Shown here: positions 27,495 to 36,527 of the stretch, in pieces
How positions within the stretch are numbered: position 1 is the first letter of the stretch
How the letters are laid out: each line of letters starts with the position of its first letter
NCBI RefSeq assembly: GCF_021044755.1
Contig: NZ_JAJNOR010000006.1
Span: 186,001-250,000, forward strand
Direction: 5' to 3'
DNA: 64,000 bases
Origin: Lientehia hominis
Lineage (GTDB): Bacteria; Bacillota; Clostridia; Lachnospirales; Lachnospiraceae
Translations under genes and position numbers: made by a program
Notes under the pieces: model-generated
Databases searched by the model: none
Told to the model about the DNA's origin: nothing
The model's input: the letters and a program-made list of their open reading frames with translations, nothing else

Positions 27495-27537
27495 AACTTC
27501 TCTCCTGTTATTTCGTGGAACGCGATTAGGAATCTTA

Positions 27538-28728
27538 TTATTGTCCAATATAAGTAAATGCACCATCTTCTACCTGAAACCAGAACAACTGTTTTTCAGG
27601 ATGTCTAGTCTCATCAAAAGTGATAGGTCCGCAAGCGCCGGGCCAATCTTTTACATTGCTCAGCCACTTAACGATCGCATCTCCATCTGTTCCAACTTCT
27701 TTCATAGCATCAACAAGCAGCATAAACGCATCATGAGAATTTGTTGCATACACATCGATATTTTCCATATCTGTTTTTTCATTTAGTAATTTCTTTAATG
27801 CAATAAACGTCTCATCTGTTGTTTCAGGATAAATAAAATTGCATACCTTTGTTCCTTCACTTGCTTCACCAGCGGCCTCGAGGAATGCGTCTGTATAGCA
27901 CATAGAACATGCATATTTCTGGATGTCCATGTCAAGCTGACCCATCTGTGTACAGATCATGGCAGTATCTGCATAAGAAGGAACAATATAAACAGCCTCG
28001 GCTCCTGCTTCTTTGATTTTAGAAAGTAAGGGAGTAAAATCAGATGTCTGTCCAGAAATATATTCTTCGACATCTACAATCTCAAGACCGGCTTCTGTAA
28101 CATCGGTCTTCCATCTCTCAATTATATTAAGGCCATAGTCGTCATTCGCATAAATAGCTGCAACTTTTTTATATCCATCGGCAATCATCCGCTGTGCGAT
28201 CACGCCGCCTTCAAAAGTAGCAAGACAAGAAATGGAGAAAATATGATCACCGGTAGGTGTAATATCAACATGAGACGCCTGAGGTGTGATCATGGGAATT
28301 CCCGCTTCCTCAAATACAGGAGCAGCAGCAAGTGTTGGCGAAGAGGTTTGGCTGCCAATTACTGCAACAACTTCAGGATCCGATACGATAAGATTTGCAA
28401 CATTTAACGCTTCTTTTGGATCATTCTTATCATCATAAACTACAACTTCTACATTTCTTCCATTGATCCCGCCCTCTGAATTCACTTTTTCGCAAAGTGC
28501 ATTGAGTGTTGCCTGATAGGTAAGTCCATATTGGGCATTATTTCCGGTCAGCGGGCCATAGAGTGCGATTTTAACTGTACCTTCTGCATTTCCTGCAGCC
28601 TCAGTCCCCTCCGATGTTCCGGCATCACCACTGGATGTTTCTTCTTTTTTTTCGCCGCAGCCAGCCAAAGCGGAAATCATCATAATGACACTTAATGTAA
28701 TACCTGCAATTCTCCTCATCTTCTTCAT
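27538..28728 (-). CDS. LIV-type ABC importer substrate-binding lipoprotein (operon 1)
   Basis: A 396-residue lipoprotein. The signal ends in LAGC with Cys24 as lipid site, followed by a Glu/Ser/Gly linker. The mature part is a type I binding fold of the Leu/Ile/Val-binding group (KIALYGPLTGNNAQYG start, then VVYDDKNDPKEALNVANLI and VIGSQTSSPTLAAAPVFEEAGIPMITP). First gene of the nine-gene operon. Ligand unknown; the co-transcribed amidohydrolases and kinase argue against a plain branched-chain amino acid. AAAGGAGG lies seven bases before the ATG. Confidence 0.92.
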   Translation of the reverse strand: MKKMRRIAGITLSVIMMISALAGCGEKKEETSSGDAGTSEGTEAAGNAEGTVKIALYGPLTGNNAQYGLTYQATLNALCEKVNSEGGINGRNVEVVVYDDKNDPKEALNVANLIVSDPEVVAVIGSQTSSPTLAAAPVFEEAGIPMITPQASHVDITPTGDHIFSISCLATFEGGVIAQRMIADGYKKVAAIYANDDYGLNIIERWKTDVTEAGLEIVDVEEYISGQTSDFTPLLSKIKEAGAEAVYIVPSYADTAMICTQMGQLDMDIQKYACSMCYTDAFLEAAGEASEGTKVCNFIYPETTDETFIALKKLLNEKTDMENIDVYATNSHDAFMLLVDAMKEVGTDGDAIVKWLSNVKDWPGACGPITFDETRHPEKQLFWFQVEDGAFTYIGQ

Positions 28729-28760
28729 TTCTCATCCTCCTTTGAAATATTGTGAAAATA

Positions 28761-28776
28761 ATGTAATCGTTTACAT
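28761..28776. promoter_or_regulatory. LacI/CcpA-type operator at the operon 1 promoter
   Basis: ATGTAATCGTTTACAT is a near-perfect palindrome with the central CG typical of LacI-family sites. Its inner 14 bases match the CcpA cre consensus TGWAANCGNTNWCA at every position. Upstream on the minus strand a TTTACA -35 (28821-28816) and TAAATT -10 (17-base spacer) place the site at or just after the transcription start, a classic repression position. It may bind the adjacent LacI-type regulator, CcpA, or both. Confidence 0.7.
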
Positions 28777-28880
28777 AAATTTATCATATATTTCCTATGT
28801 TGTAAATTGATATATTTTACATATATTTAAAAGTTGTTTTGTAGATTTTTCACATATTTTCGAGTTTTATTTATTCTGAC

Positions 28881-28908
28881 TTGTTTTATTTTTTTGCTGT
28901 TTTATAAT
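28881..28908 (+). promoter_or_regulatory. Probable promoter of the LacI-family gene
   Basis: TTGTTT (28881-28886) and a consensus TATAAT (28903-28908) are separated by 16 bases, about 40 bases before the proposed start codon. Just downstream, TGTAACGTTGCA (28915-28926) is a partial palindrome around CG that could be an autoregulatory site. Confidence 0.5.
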
Positions 28909-28950
28909 CGTTATTGTAACGTTGCATTTGGATTGTATCGGAGGTGTAAT

Positions 28951-29973
28951 ATTAAAAGAAATCTAACTATAAAAGATGTTGCAAAAAAAGCCGGAGTTTC
29001 TGTCGCAACTGTTTCCCGTGTTCTCAATTCCAGTACTTCAGTCAGACGGGAAACGGCTAAAATTGTTCAGGATGCAATCAATGAACTTGAATATATTCCC
29101 AATAATATAGCGACAAATTTGAAGACAGATCAATCTCATGTGATAGCATTTGTGGTAACAGATGTTAAAAACTCTGTATTGACATATCTTATATCTTCAA
29201 TTCAAAATGTCCTTTGGGATCACAATTATTTTATGATGTTTTTTGCAACAAATGGGGATCCTGATAGAGAGACTTCTATCTTACGATTTATAGCACAGCA
29301 AAGAGTAGACGGAATCATTTTAAATTCGTGTACGAACGAGAAAATCGTCACGAAGCTCAGCAAACAGATTCCAATAGTTTTGACGGGAAATGATATCACC
29401 GATCCTAACTTCATTGGTGATTTTATAGATACAGATAATCATGCAGCAACTTATATGTTAACTTCCCATTTGATTTCACAAGGACATAGAAATATAGGAA
29501 TTATCAATGGGCCTCATAATCTTGACGTCTCATATGAGCGATTCTGCGGTTATCAGTCAGCTCTTGCCGTTATTGGTTTAAATGTTATTGAATCCAGTCC
29601 ATTGGTATATCAAGGTAATTTTGATAGAATCAGCGGATTCAATGCTGCGAAGAGCCTTCTCTCATTGACTGAGAATCGCCCAACTGCTTTACTTATTACA
29701 AACAATGAAATGATGAAGGGCGTACTACAATACTGTCTTGAAAACAAAATTAATATTCCAGACGATTTATCAATTGTAACTATCGGAAATCGGTGCCAGC
29801 TGGATCTGTTATACATTTCGCCCACCTATATGGAAACAAATCTAGAAGAAATTGGAGAGCGTCTTGCCCGTCTGCTCTTGGAACGAATAGAAAAAGATCA
29901 TAAAATTCCGAAAAGGATATTACGAGTTCCAGCTTTTTTCCATAATGGAACAACCGTAAAACCAATTGTCTGA
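28951..29973 (+). CDS. LacI-family transcriptional regulator, apparent ATT start
   Basis: A 340-residue regulator. The helix-turn-helix TIKDVAKKAGVSVATVSRVL sits at residues 5-24, followed by the hinge helix and a type I sugar-binding-like effector domain. LacI proteins normally begin three to six residues before this motif, and here that position is an ATT codon with GGAGG six bases upstream. No in-frame ATG, GTG or TTG lies at a sensible distance with a ribosome site. Opening the frame further upstream would add a hydrophobic stretch foreign to the family. Divergent from operon 1, which it probably represses. Effector unknown. Confidence 0.82.
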   Translation: MKRNLTIKDVAKKAGVSVATVSRVLNSSTSVRRETAKIVQDAINELEYIPNNIATNLKTDQSHVIAFVVTDVKNSVLTYLISSIQNVLWDHNYFMMFFATNGDPDRETSILRFIAQQRVDGIILNSCTNEKIVTKLSKQIPIVLTGNDITDPNFIGDFIDTDNHAATYMLTSHLISQGHRNIGIINGPHNLDVSYERFCGYQSALAVIGLNVIESSPLVYQGNFDRISGFNAAKSLLSLTENRPTALLITNNEMMKGVLQYCLENKINIPDDLSIVTIGNRCQLDLLYISPTYMETNLEEIGERLARLLLERIEKDHKIPKRILRVPAFFHNGTTVKPIV

Positions 29974-30029
29974 TCTTCAAATTTTCACATTTTTGAAACC
30001 GATAGTAATTAAGACGGATTGGTTCAAGT

Positions 30030-33000
30030 TTATTCCACACTTTTGAGGGATTCTACCATATCAATCTTTCTGAGCTTATAGAACATGGCGGCGTTGACCA
30101 GAAATGCGAACAGCAGCGTAAGGACAATCCCCCAAAGATAACTCAGCGGATGCACCACACGGCCGAACATGATCAGATCCACTTCCACGGTCTCAATGAC
30201 AAAGCGGTGAAGTATATTTCCCATGAAAATGCCTGCCGCGATACCGATGAATGTCAGAAGTACATTTTCCCGGTACACATAAGAGGCCAGCTCCAGATCA
30301 TAAAAGCCGAGCAGCTTAATGGTGGCCAGCTCCCGCCTTCGTTCTGTAATATTGATATTATTCAGGTTATACAGGACGACAAAGGCCAGCAGCCCGGCTG
30401 AGATGATCAAAACCCAGACGACCGTGTCCAGGCTTCCGAGCATATCCATGATCGTCTTGTTCATATCGGATACCAGTACGACACCGGACACCACATCATG
30501 CTCCAGGAGACGTTTCGACAGCTCACGGCCCTTCTCTTCCTGCGCGTCCTTTAGCTTCAGGTATTCCGTATTGCATTCCGCTTCCCTGCCATACAGCTGC
30601 TGATATAAGGACGGAGACATATAAATATAATTATACACATAATTCTCCGTGATATGCGAGATCTTCACCGGAACCCTGCTGGTGTCACTCTCTTTCAGAT
30701 AAAAAGAATCTCCTTCCCGGATGTCCAAAAGCTTTGCCAGCTTTTCATTGATGACCGCGCCTTCTTCATCCAGCGTATATTCTTCTCCGCTCAGCCGGCC
30801 CCTCAGCACGAAAAAGTCCGGGAACCGTTCCAGATCTTCCGGTACGACCAGATTGACGGCTTTCGTCACACCGTTTGCTTCTCCGTCCATGGACGCCGTA
30901 TAGGCTCCCAGATACTCCGATATGTTTTCGTCCCCGTCCATCTCTTCATAAAAGGCTTCTTTTTCCTCCCGTCCTCCGTCCGTCGCGATACTGGCCGACG
31001 CATCATAAAGCCAAAGCTCTCCGTATTGACCGTCAGATACTGTGTAGATTGAATCCCTCAGTCCGAATCCGACGATCAGCAGAGCCATACAAGCACCGAT
31101 ACCGAACACGGTCATCAAAAGACGTTTTTTATACCGGAACAGATTCCGAAGCGTAGATTTCTGACTGAAATTCATGAGGCGCCACATAGGGCGTATCCGT
31201 TCCAGAAGGATCTTTTTCCCCTTCATGGGCGCGACCGGCCGCATCAGCTGAGAAGGCTGGGCCAGAGTTTCTTTACAGCAGGCTGCCAGAGTCGCTCCTG
31301 TGGTGCAGACCACCGCAATGGCAGTCGCTCCGAAAGCGTATCCCCAATTATACGGAATCCGGATGATGCTCAGGTTCCCATAGAGAATCTTATAAGTGGT
31401 GATGATCACCCATGGAAGCAGCTTTTCTCCTATGAGAAATCCTGCAATACTCCCCAGAAGACTGGCAGAGAGCGCATATAAAATATATTTGGAAGCGATA
31501 GACAAGGTGCTGTAGCCGAGCGCCTTCATGGTGCCGATCTCCGTTCTCTTTTCTTCCACCATTCTAGTCATGGTGGTCAGACTCACCAAAGCAGCCACCA
31601 AAAAGAAGATCACCGGAAATACTTTTCCGATCGCTCCAATTCTCTTCGTATCGTTGTCAAACTCCACATAAGACTGAACTGACTTCCTGTCCAGCACATA
31701 CCATTCCGGTTCTTCCAAATCCTCCAGGGCTTCTTTCGCTTCTTCAATCTCCGACCTGGCCTCGGCTATTTTCTCATCGGCCTCGTCTCTCGCGTCTTCA
31801 TACTCGGCCTTTGCCTCCTGAAGCTCTGTTTCTCCCTCGGACAGCTTCTCCTTCGCTTCCTCCAGCTGCTGCTTCCCGTCGGCTATCTCCTGGCGCCCTT
31901 CTTCCAGAGCAGTCTCTCCGTCGGCTATCTCCTGGCGTCCGTCCGAAAGCCCCTGCTCTCCGTCCCTGATTCCGTTTTGAAGCTCCAGAAGAGCTGCCTC
32001 TCCATCCTGTATCTGCACTTCTCCATTCTGAATCTCTGCTTCTGCGGCAGTCAAAGCGGACTCTTGTTCAGACATCTCTGTCTCTTTTTTCTCCAGAGCA
32101 GCCATGCCCTGGTCATACTGAGCCTGAAGTCCGGTGAGCTCACCTTTTACCCCATCCAGATATTGAAAAACTCCGTCTAATTTTGCCTGGTTTGCATCCA
32201 GCGCCTGTTTTCCCAGAAAATATTCCTCATTCTTTTCCGGATTAAGACCTGCCGCCTCCAAGCCTGCACGCAGCTCCTCCAGTTTTCCTCTTTGGATATC
32301 CAAAGCTGCCTGAGAAGACTCTGCGTCCGCCAAGCCGCTTTTATATTCTTCCCAGCCGGCGGTCAAATCCTCACCTTTGGCCGTCAGCTCTTCCCTTGCG
32401 GCCTCCAGCTGTGCCCGTCCCTCTCCTGCCAGACTTTTTCCTTCCTCCAGCTCTTCTCTCGCCGTTTCCAGCTTTTCTCTGGAGTTCTGCAGTTCCTCCT
32501 GTTTTTCAGCCAAAAGCTCTTTTGCATCCGCTGCCTTCTGCTCGTTTAATTCCAGCTGCGCTTTTCCGTCCGCAAGCTTCTGTTCCTTTTCAAAAAGAGT
32601 ATCCTCCGCATCCCGAAGCTTCTGTTCGTTCTCCGCTATTTCATCCCGGCCCACCTCGAGTTCATTTTCTCCGTCCTCGATCTTTAGCCACGCGTCCCGC
32701 AGCTTCTGCTCCGCTTCCTCTTCTTTTTCCTGCAGCTTCTGCTCCGCTTCGCCGATCTCCTCCTGTGCGTCTCCCCGAATCTCCGCCAGGCGGACCCAGC
32801 ACCGCTCTCCCGCTATATCCTCGATCGCATCTGCTATCTTTTCCGCCTCCGCCTGATACCTTCCGCCGGCGGTAACAAAGCCGTCCAGGCCGTCAGCGGC
32901 CGCGTATATCTGCGTGTAGACATCCAGGGAAAAATCTTCCTCCGGCACCATCAGAAATCCCTTAATGTCACCGTTCCCTATGGAAGAATTTCCTCTGTCA

Positions 33001-33542
33001 AAATTCAGATAATAAGGGCTTGTGCCGATCCCAACGATGGTATAGGTCTCCGTCCCAAGTGTATCGGAAAGCGGTTCATCTGTCCCGGAATACAGTGTAA
33101 TCTGATCTCCCAGCCCATAATCTGTACTGACTAAAAGCTGTTCATCCAAAAAGCACTCACCCTGTTTTTCCGGGAGACGCCCCTCTTTTATGTTCACCAT
33201 ATTGATATTCTGCGGCATGGAAGAAACATGGAGGACCAGCTCCTTTTCACCATAATGGCAGAGTGCATCCATGGAGTATTCACCTTCTGCAGCCGTGACT
33301 CCCGGTATCCGGCGGATCTGCTCCAGATCTCCTTCCGTCAGGCCCATAGTGGACAGAATCCGAAAGTCCATGAAATTAGACTCGTCGGCTACCGCGTCTA
33401 CGGACAGCCGCATATCCGGCTCTGTCGCCCGTACCCCGGAAAAAAAAGCCACGCCCAGGGCGACAATAAATAAAATCGAGAAGTATCGGTTCAGACTTCT
33501 CCTGATCTCCATAAAAAAATCTTTCCGCTGTGCCTGTTTCAT
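30030..33542 (-). CDS. FtsX-type ABC permease with long extracellular coiled coil
   Basis: A 1170-residue permease. Helix 1 (about 20-38) leads to an extracellular domain, then a very long Glu/Lys/Ala/Gln-rich coiled coil at about 255-612 with repeats of the type DGRQEIADGETALEEGRQ. FtsX helices follow at about 640-770; helix and extracellular units are duplicated in the C-terminal half, ending with a second FtsX domain (ATIKLLGFYDLELASYVYREN). Such permeases in Clostridia often carry coiled coils and are thought to act in lipid, peptide or cell-wall processes rather than simple uptake. It follows the ATPase gene by 31 bases. The initiation site is only weakly marked. Confidence 0.87.
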   Translation of the reverse strand: MKQAQRKDFFMEIRRSLNRYFSILFIVALGVAFFSGVRATEPDMRLSVDAVADESNFMDFRILSTMGLTEGDLEQIRRIPGVTAAEGEYSMDALCHYGEKELVLHVSSMPQNINMVNIKEGRLPEKQGECFLDEQLLVSTDYGLGDQITLYSGTDEPLSDTLGTETYTIVGIGTSPYYLNFDRGNSSIGNGDIKGFLMVPEEDFSLDVYTQIYAAADGLDGFVTAGGRYQAEAEKIADAIEDIAGERCWVRLAEIRGDAQEEIGEAEQKLQEKEEEAEQKLRDAWLKIEDGENELEVGRDEIAENEQKLRDAEDTLFEKEQKLADGKAQLELNEQKAADAKELLAEKQEELQNSREKLETAREELEEGKSLAGEGRAQLEAAREELTAKGEDLTAGWEEYKSGLADAESSQAALDIQRGKLEELRAGLEAAGLNPEKNEEYFLGKQALDANQAKLDGVFQYLDGVKGELTGLQAQYDQGMAALEKKETEMSEQESALTAAEAEIQNGEVQIQDGEAALLELQNGIRDGEQGLSDGRQEIADGETALEEGRQEIADGKQQLEEAKEKLSEGETELQEAKAEYEDARDEADEKIAEARSEIEEAKEALEDLEEPEWYVLDRKSVQSYVEFDNDTKRIGAIGKVFPVIFFLVAALVSLTTMTRMVEEKRTEIGTMKALGYSTLSIASKYILYALSASLLGSIAGFLIGEKLLPWVIITTYKILYGNLSIIRIPYNWGYAFGATAIAVVCTTGATLAACCKETLAQPSQLMRPVAPMKGKKILLERIRPMWRLMNFSQKSTLRNLFRYKKRLLMTVFGIGACMALLIVGFGLRDSIYTVSDGQYGELWLYDASASIATDGGREEKEAFYEEMDGDENISEYLGAYTASMDGEANGVTKAVNLVVPEDLERFPDFFVLRGRLSGEEYTLDEEGAVINEKLAKLLDIREGDSFYLKESDTSRVPVKISHITENYVYNYIYMSPSLYQQLYGREAECNTEYLKLKDAQEEKGRELSKRLLEHDVVSGVVLVSDMNKTIMDMLGSLDTVVWVLIISAGLLAFVVLYNLNNINITERRRELATIKLLGFYDLELASYVYRENVLLTFIGIAAGIFMGNILHRFVIETVEVDLIMFGRVVHPLSYLWGIVLTLLFAFLVNAAMFYKLRKIDMVESLKSVE

Positions 33543-33573
33543 CTATCTGACATCTCCAGTTATCTATCGTTTT

Positions 33574-34278
33574 TTACCACTCTATGTCTTCGACGGGAGT
33601 TGGATTCTCGTTTACCGTAATTCGGGATACACGGCCGTTCTTTATCTTTATCACCCGGTCAGCCATGGGGGTCAGCGCGGAATTGTGCGTTATGACGATT
33701 ACGGTCATTTCCCTTTCCCGGCAGGTATCCTGCAAAAGCTTCAGTATGGATTTTCCGGTCTGGTAGTCCAAAGCGCCCGTCGGCTCATCACACAGCAGGA
33801 GCTTCGGATTCTTGGCCAATGCCCTGGCTATGGAAACCCGCTGCTGCTCACCGCCTGAAAGCTGGGACGGAAAATTATCCATGCGCTCTCCCAATCCTAC
33901 TTCCTTCAGGATTTCCTCTGCATCCAGATGGTCTTTGCAGATCTGGAGCGCCAGCTCCACATTCTCCAGCGCAGTCAGGTTCTGTACCAGGTTATAAAAC
34001 TGAAATACAAAACCGATGTCCTCCCGGCGGAATCTGGTCATCTTTTTATTATCAAATGCCGCCACGTCCGTTCCGTCCACCAGCACCTGGCCCTCGGACG
34101 CCTTATCCATGCCTCCCAGTATATTCAGTACGGTGGTCTTCCCGGCACCGCTGGGGCCCACTACCACCACGAATTCTCCTCTCTCGATGGAAAAGCTCAT
34201 ATCATCCACTGCTTTAATGACTACTTCCCCCATCCGGTAGGTTTTCTTCACATGTACAAGCTCTACAAAAGATGCCAT
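33574..34278 (-). CDS. ABC transporter ATP-binding protein partnering the FtsX permease
   Basis: A 234-residue MacB/LolD-class ATPase: Walker A GPSGAGKTT, Q-loop FVFQFYNLVQNLTALENVEL, signature LSGGEQQRVSIARALAK, Walker B LLLCDEPTGALD and VITHNSAL. It directly precedes the 1170-residue permease on the same strand, so they form one exporter. Start at ATG 34278 with AGGAGGG upstream. A terminator separates it from the gene before. Confidence 0.92.
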   Translation of the reverse strand: MASFVELVHVKKTYRMGEVVIKAVDDMSFSIERGEFVVVVGPSGAGKTTVLNILGGMDKASEGQVLVDGTDVAAFDNKKMTRFRREDIGFVFQFYNLVQNLTALENVELALQICKDHLDAEEILKEVGLGERMDNFPSQLSGGEQQRVSIARALAKNPKLLLCDEPTGALDYQTGKSILKLLQDTCREREMTVIVITHNSALTPMADRVIKIKNGRVSRITVNENPTPVEDIEW

Positions 34279-34323
34279 GAAATCCCTCCTAATCCAATCA
34301 TACCTTATTCAAAAATATCGAAA

Positions 34324-34348
34324 AGGGGACTGTTCCTCACAGTCCCCT
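34324..34348 (-). terminator. Terminator of the second LIV operon
   Basis: A ten-base perfect stem (AGGGGACTGT/ACAGTCCCCT) with a five-base loop, followed on the minus strand by TTTTC and further T-rich sequence. It lies about 66 bases past the stop of the cytidylate-kinase-like gene and ahead of the ABC/FtsX pair. Confidence 0.82.
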
Positions 34349-34413
34349 CTTATCATAACTCATTTTTTCGCTGCCGTCATCCTTTTTCTGAACTCCTGCC
34401 GGCGAACAGTCCT

Positions 34414-35031
34414 TTATGAAAAACGGACCTTCAAATATGCTTTGATCTCCTCCACACACTTTTGGAAGCCCAGCTTTCCACTGTTCAGGCACAGATCATA
34501 ATTTCGCAGATCCTGCCATTCATGACCGGTATAATGCTTGTAAAAATCTCCTCTGTACTTATCGGTGCGCTCAATAAACTTTTTCATTTCCTTAACGGTC
34601 ATACTGTTCCGTTCCATCGCCTGCTCCAGACAAAACTCCTCCGGCGCATGGACAAACACACTGGCCACATTGGGGAAATCCTTCAGTACAAAATCCGCGC
34701 AGCGTCCTATGATAACGCAGGACTGCTCCTCCGCCAGCTTTTTGATGGTCTTTGCCGTATAGTTGAACAGATTGTCATCGGATATGAAATCTCTGTCCTC
34801 CGGCTCGATCAGGTCTCCGCGGTAGACCTTAGCTCCCTTGAGCTTGGCAGTCGGTCTCAGTCTCTCGTCCGCGGCCCCAAAGAGCCGTACATGGATCCCG
34901 CTGTCCTCTGAGGCCATTTCCAATACCTCTCTGTCATAAAAAGAAATCCCCAGATCCTTTGCCAGCATCTTGCCGATGGTCTTCCCGCCGCTTCCATACT
35001 GCCGTGCAATGGTAATAACCACTTTTTCCAT
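34414..35031 (-). CDS. Cytidylate kinase-like family protein
   Basis: A 205-residue P-loop protein. TIARQYGSGGKTIGKMLAKDLG is the nucleotide-binding start, followed by FYDREVLEMASEDSG and CVIIGRCADFVLKD, the layout of cytidylate-kinase-like proteins common in Clostridia and distinct from housekeeping Cmk. Substrate and role are unknown. It starts 14 bases after the LivF gene and is the last gene of that operon. ATG at 35031 has AGGGGGG upstream; an in-frame upstream ATG would overlap livF. Confidence 0.85.
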   Translation of the reverse strand: MEKVVITIARQYGSGGKTIGKMLAKDLGISFYDREVLEMASEDSGIHVRLFGAADERLRPTAKLKGAKVYRGDLIEPEDRDFISDDNLFNYTAKTIKKLAEEQSCVIIGRCADFVLKDFPNVASVFVHAPEEFCLEQAMERNSMTVKEMKKFIERTDKYRGDFYKHYTGHEWQDLRNYDLCLNSGKLGFQKCVEEIKAYLKVRFS

Positions 35032-35044
35032 GGCCAACCCCCCT

Positions 35045-35755
35045 TTACTCACCTAAATATGCTTTCTTTATGGACTCATCGTTTAAAAGCTCTCCGGCAT
35101 TTCCGCTCAGCACGATATTCCCGGTCTCCAGAACATATGCCCGGTCTGCTATGGACAGCGCCTTTTTCGCATTCTGCTCCACCAAAAGCACAGTGGTTCC
35201 GGCAGCGCTCACTTCTTCAATGATCTTAAATATCTCATTCACAAAGATGGGAGAAAGTCCCATGGAGGGCTCATCCATCAAAAGAATCTTCGGCTGAGAC
35301 ATCAGCGCCCGCCCCATAGCCAGCATCTGCTGCTCTCCGCCTGACAGAGTCCCTGCCGGCTGATTGCGCCGTTCCTTCAGACGCGGAAATTTCTGATAGA
35401 CCATCTCCAGGCTGTGGCTGAATTCTTCTTTCTCTCTCCTGATATAGGCGCCCATCTTCAGGTTCTGGTACACGGAAAGGTGTGCAAATACCCGCCGGCC
35501 CTCCGGTACATGAGCCATACCCATCTCCACTATTTTATGAGGAGGGATCTTCGTGATATCCTTGCCGCCCAGCGTAACCATTCCTGCCTTTTTCGGGAGC
35601 AGGCCGGTAACAGCGTGAAGAGTGGTGGTCTTTCCCGCTCCGTTGGCGCCAATAAGCGCTATGACCTCGCCCTGGCCCACCTCAAAGGAAATCCCTTTCA
35701 GAGCCTGAATCATGCCATAATATACCTGTAAATCTTTAACCTCCAGCAATGCCAT
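35045..35755 (-). CDS. livF: Branched-chain amino acid type ABC ATPase LivF (operon 2)
   Basis: A 236-residue LivF-class ATPase with Walker A GANGAGKTT, signature LSGGEQQMLAMGRALM, Walker B ILLMDEPSMGLSP and VLLVEQNAKKALS. It lies 12 bases after livG. This is the second full LIV-type importer in the window; here only transport genes and a kinase-like gene are present, so uptake of branched-chain amino acids is more plausible than for operon 1, though still unproven. Confidence 0.93.
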   Translation of the reverse strand: MALLEVKDLQVYYGMIQALKGISFEVGQGEVIALIGANGAGKTTTLHAVTGLLPKKAGMVTLGGKDITKIPPHKIVEMGMAHVPEGRRVFAHLSVYQNLKMGAYIRREKEEFSHSLEMVYQKFPRLKERRNQPAGTLSGGEQQMLAMGRALMSQPKILLMDEPSMGLSPIFVNEIFKIIEEVSAAGTTVLLVEQNAKKALSIADRAYVLETGNIVLSGNAGELLNDESIKKAYLGE

Positions 35756-35767
35756 GTCCTGCTCCTC

Positions 35768-36526
35768 CTATTCACCCAGATATGCTGTGATCACCTGCGG
35801 ATCGTTCAGAACAGCCTTTGTCTCGCCCTGGCAGAGAATCTCACCGAAATTTAAGACTGTCACTTCTTCACAGATACCGCTTACCAGCTTCATATCATGC
35901 TCTATCAACAGAATCGTCATCTCAAACTCTTTCTGGACGAACTTGATCGTCTGCATCAGCTCTTCCGTCTCATTGGGATTCATGCCCGCCGCCGGCTCAT
36001 CCAAAAGAAGCAGCTTAGGCTCCGTGGCAAGCGCCCTGGCGATCTCCAGCTTTCTCTGTTTCCCGTACGGAAGGTTGGAGGCTTTATATTCCGCCTCCTT
36101 GTCCAGATCGAACACCTTCAAAAGCTCCATGGCCTTTTCGTTCATCTCTTTTTCCACCTTGAAATACCGCGGAAGCCTCAGAAGCCCTTCGATGGTAGAA
36201 TAGGAATAATTATTGTGCAGACCTGCCTTCACGTTATCCAGCACGGACAGGTTCTTAAACAGCCTGATATTCTGAAAGGTCCGGGCAATGCCCGCCTTAT
36301 TGATCTCAATGGCTTTCTTTCTGGTTATATCTGCTCCGTCCAGCTTTATAATTCCTTCCGTAGGCTTATATACGCCGGTGAGAAGGTTAAAGATCGTCGT
36401 CTTTCCGGCGCCGTTGGGACCGATCAGCCCATACAGCTGCCCTTTTTCTATCTTCACCTCGAACGCATTTACCGCACGGAGTCCCCCGAAGGAAATGCCC
36501 AGGTTTTTTACCTCTAACAGCGCCAT
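35768..36526 (-). CDS. livG: Branched-chain amino acid type ABC ATPase LivG (operon 2)
   Basis: A 252-residue LivG-class ATPase: Walker A GPNGAGKTT, Q-loop IARTFQNIRLFKNLSVLDNV, the LivG-type signature NLPYGKQRKLEIARALA, Walker B LLLLDEPAAGMN and ILLIEHDMKLVS. Its start almost touches the livM stop. Clearly paralogous to the LivG-like ATPase of operon 1. Confidence 0.93.
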   Translation of the reverse strand: MALLEVKNLGISFGGLRAVNAFEVKIEKGQLYGLIGPNGAGKTTIFNLLTGVYKPTEGIIKLDGADITRKKAIEINKAGIARTFQNIRLFKNLSVLDNVKAGLHNNYSYSTIEGLLRLPRYFKVEKEMNEKAMELLKVFDLDKEAEYKASNLPYGKQRKLEIARALATEPKLLLLDEPAAGMNPNETEELMQTIKFVQKEFEMTILLIEHDMKLVSGICEEVTVLNFGEILCQGETKAVLNDPQVITAYLGE

Positions 36527-36527
36527 A

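Noticed and set aside
28834..28950. Longer LacI-family reading with an N-terminal hydrophobic helix
   Set aside because: It runs through the promoter and partial operator, has no ribosome site, and adds a segment foreign to the family.
31706..32777. Possible tandem DNA repeat in the FtsX gene
   Set aside because: Only the protein pattern is periodic (coiled coil); DNA copies are not close enough to call a tandem repeat.
32377..32856. Ser-rich plus-strand frame opposite the FtsX coiled coil
   Set aside because: The Ser-rich pattern is the reverse reading of Glu/Leu-rich coiled-coil codons, not a real gene.
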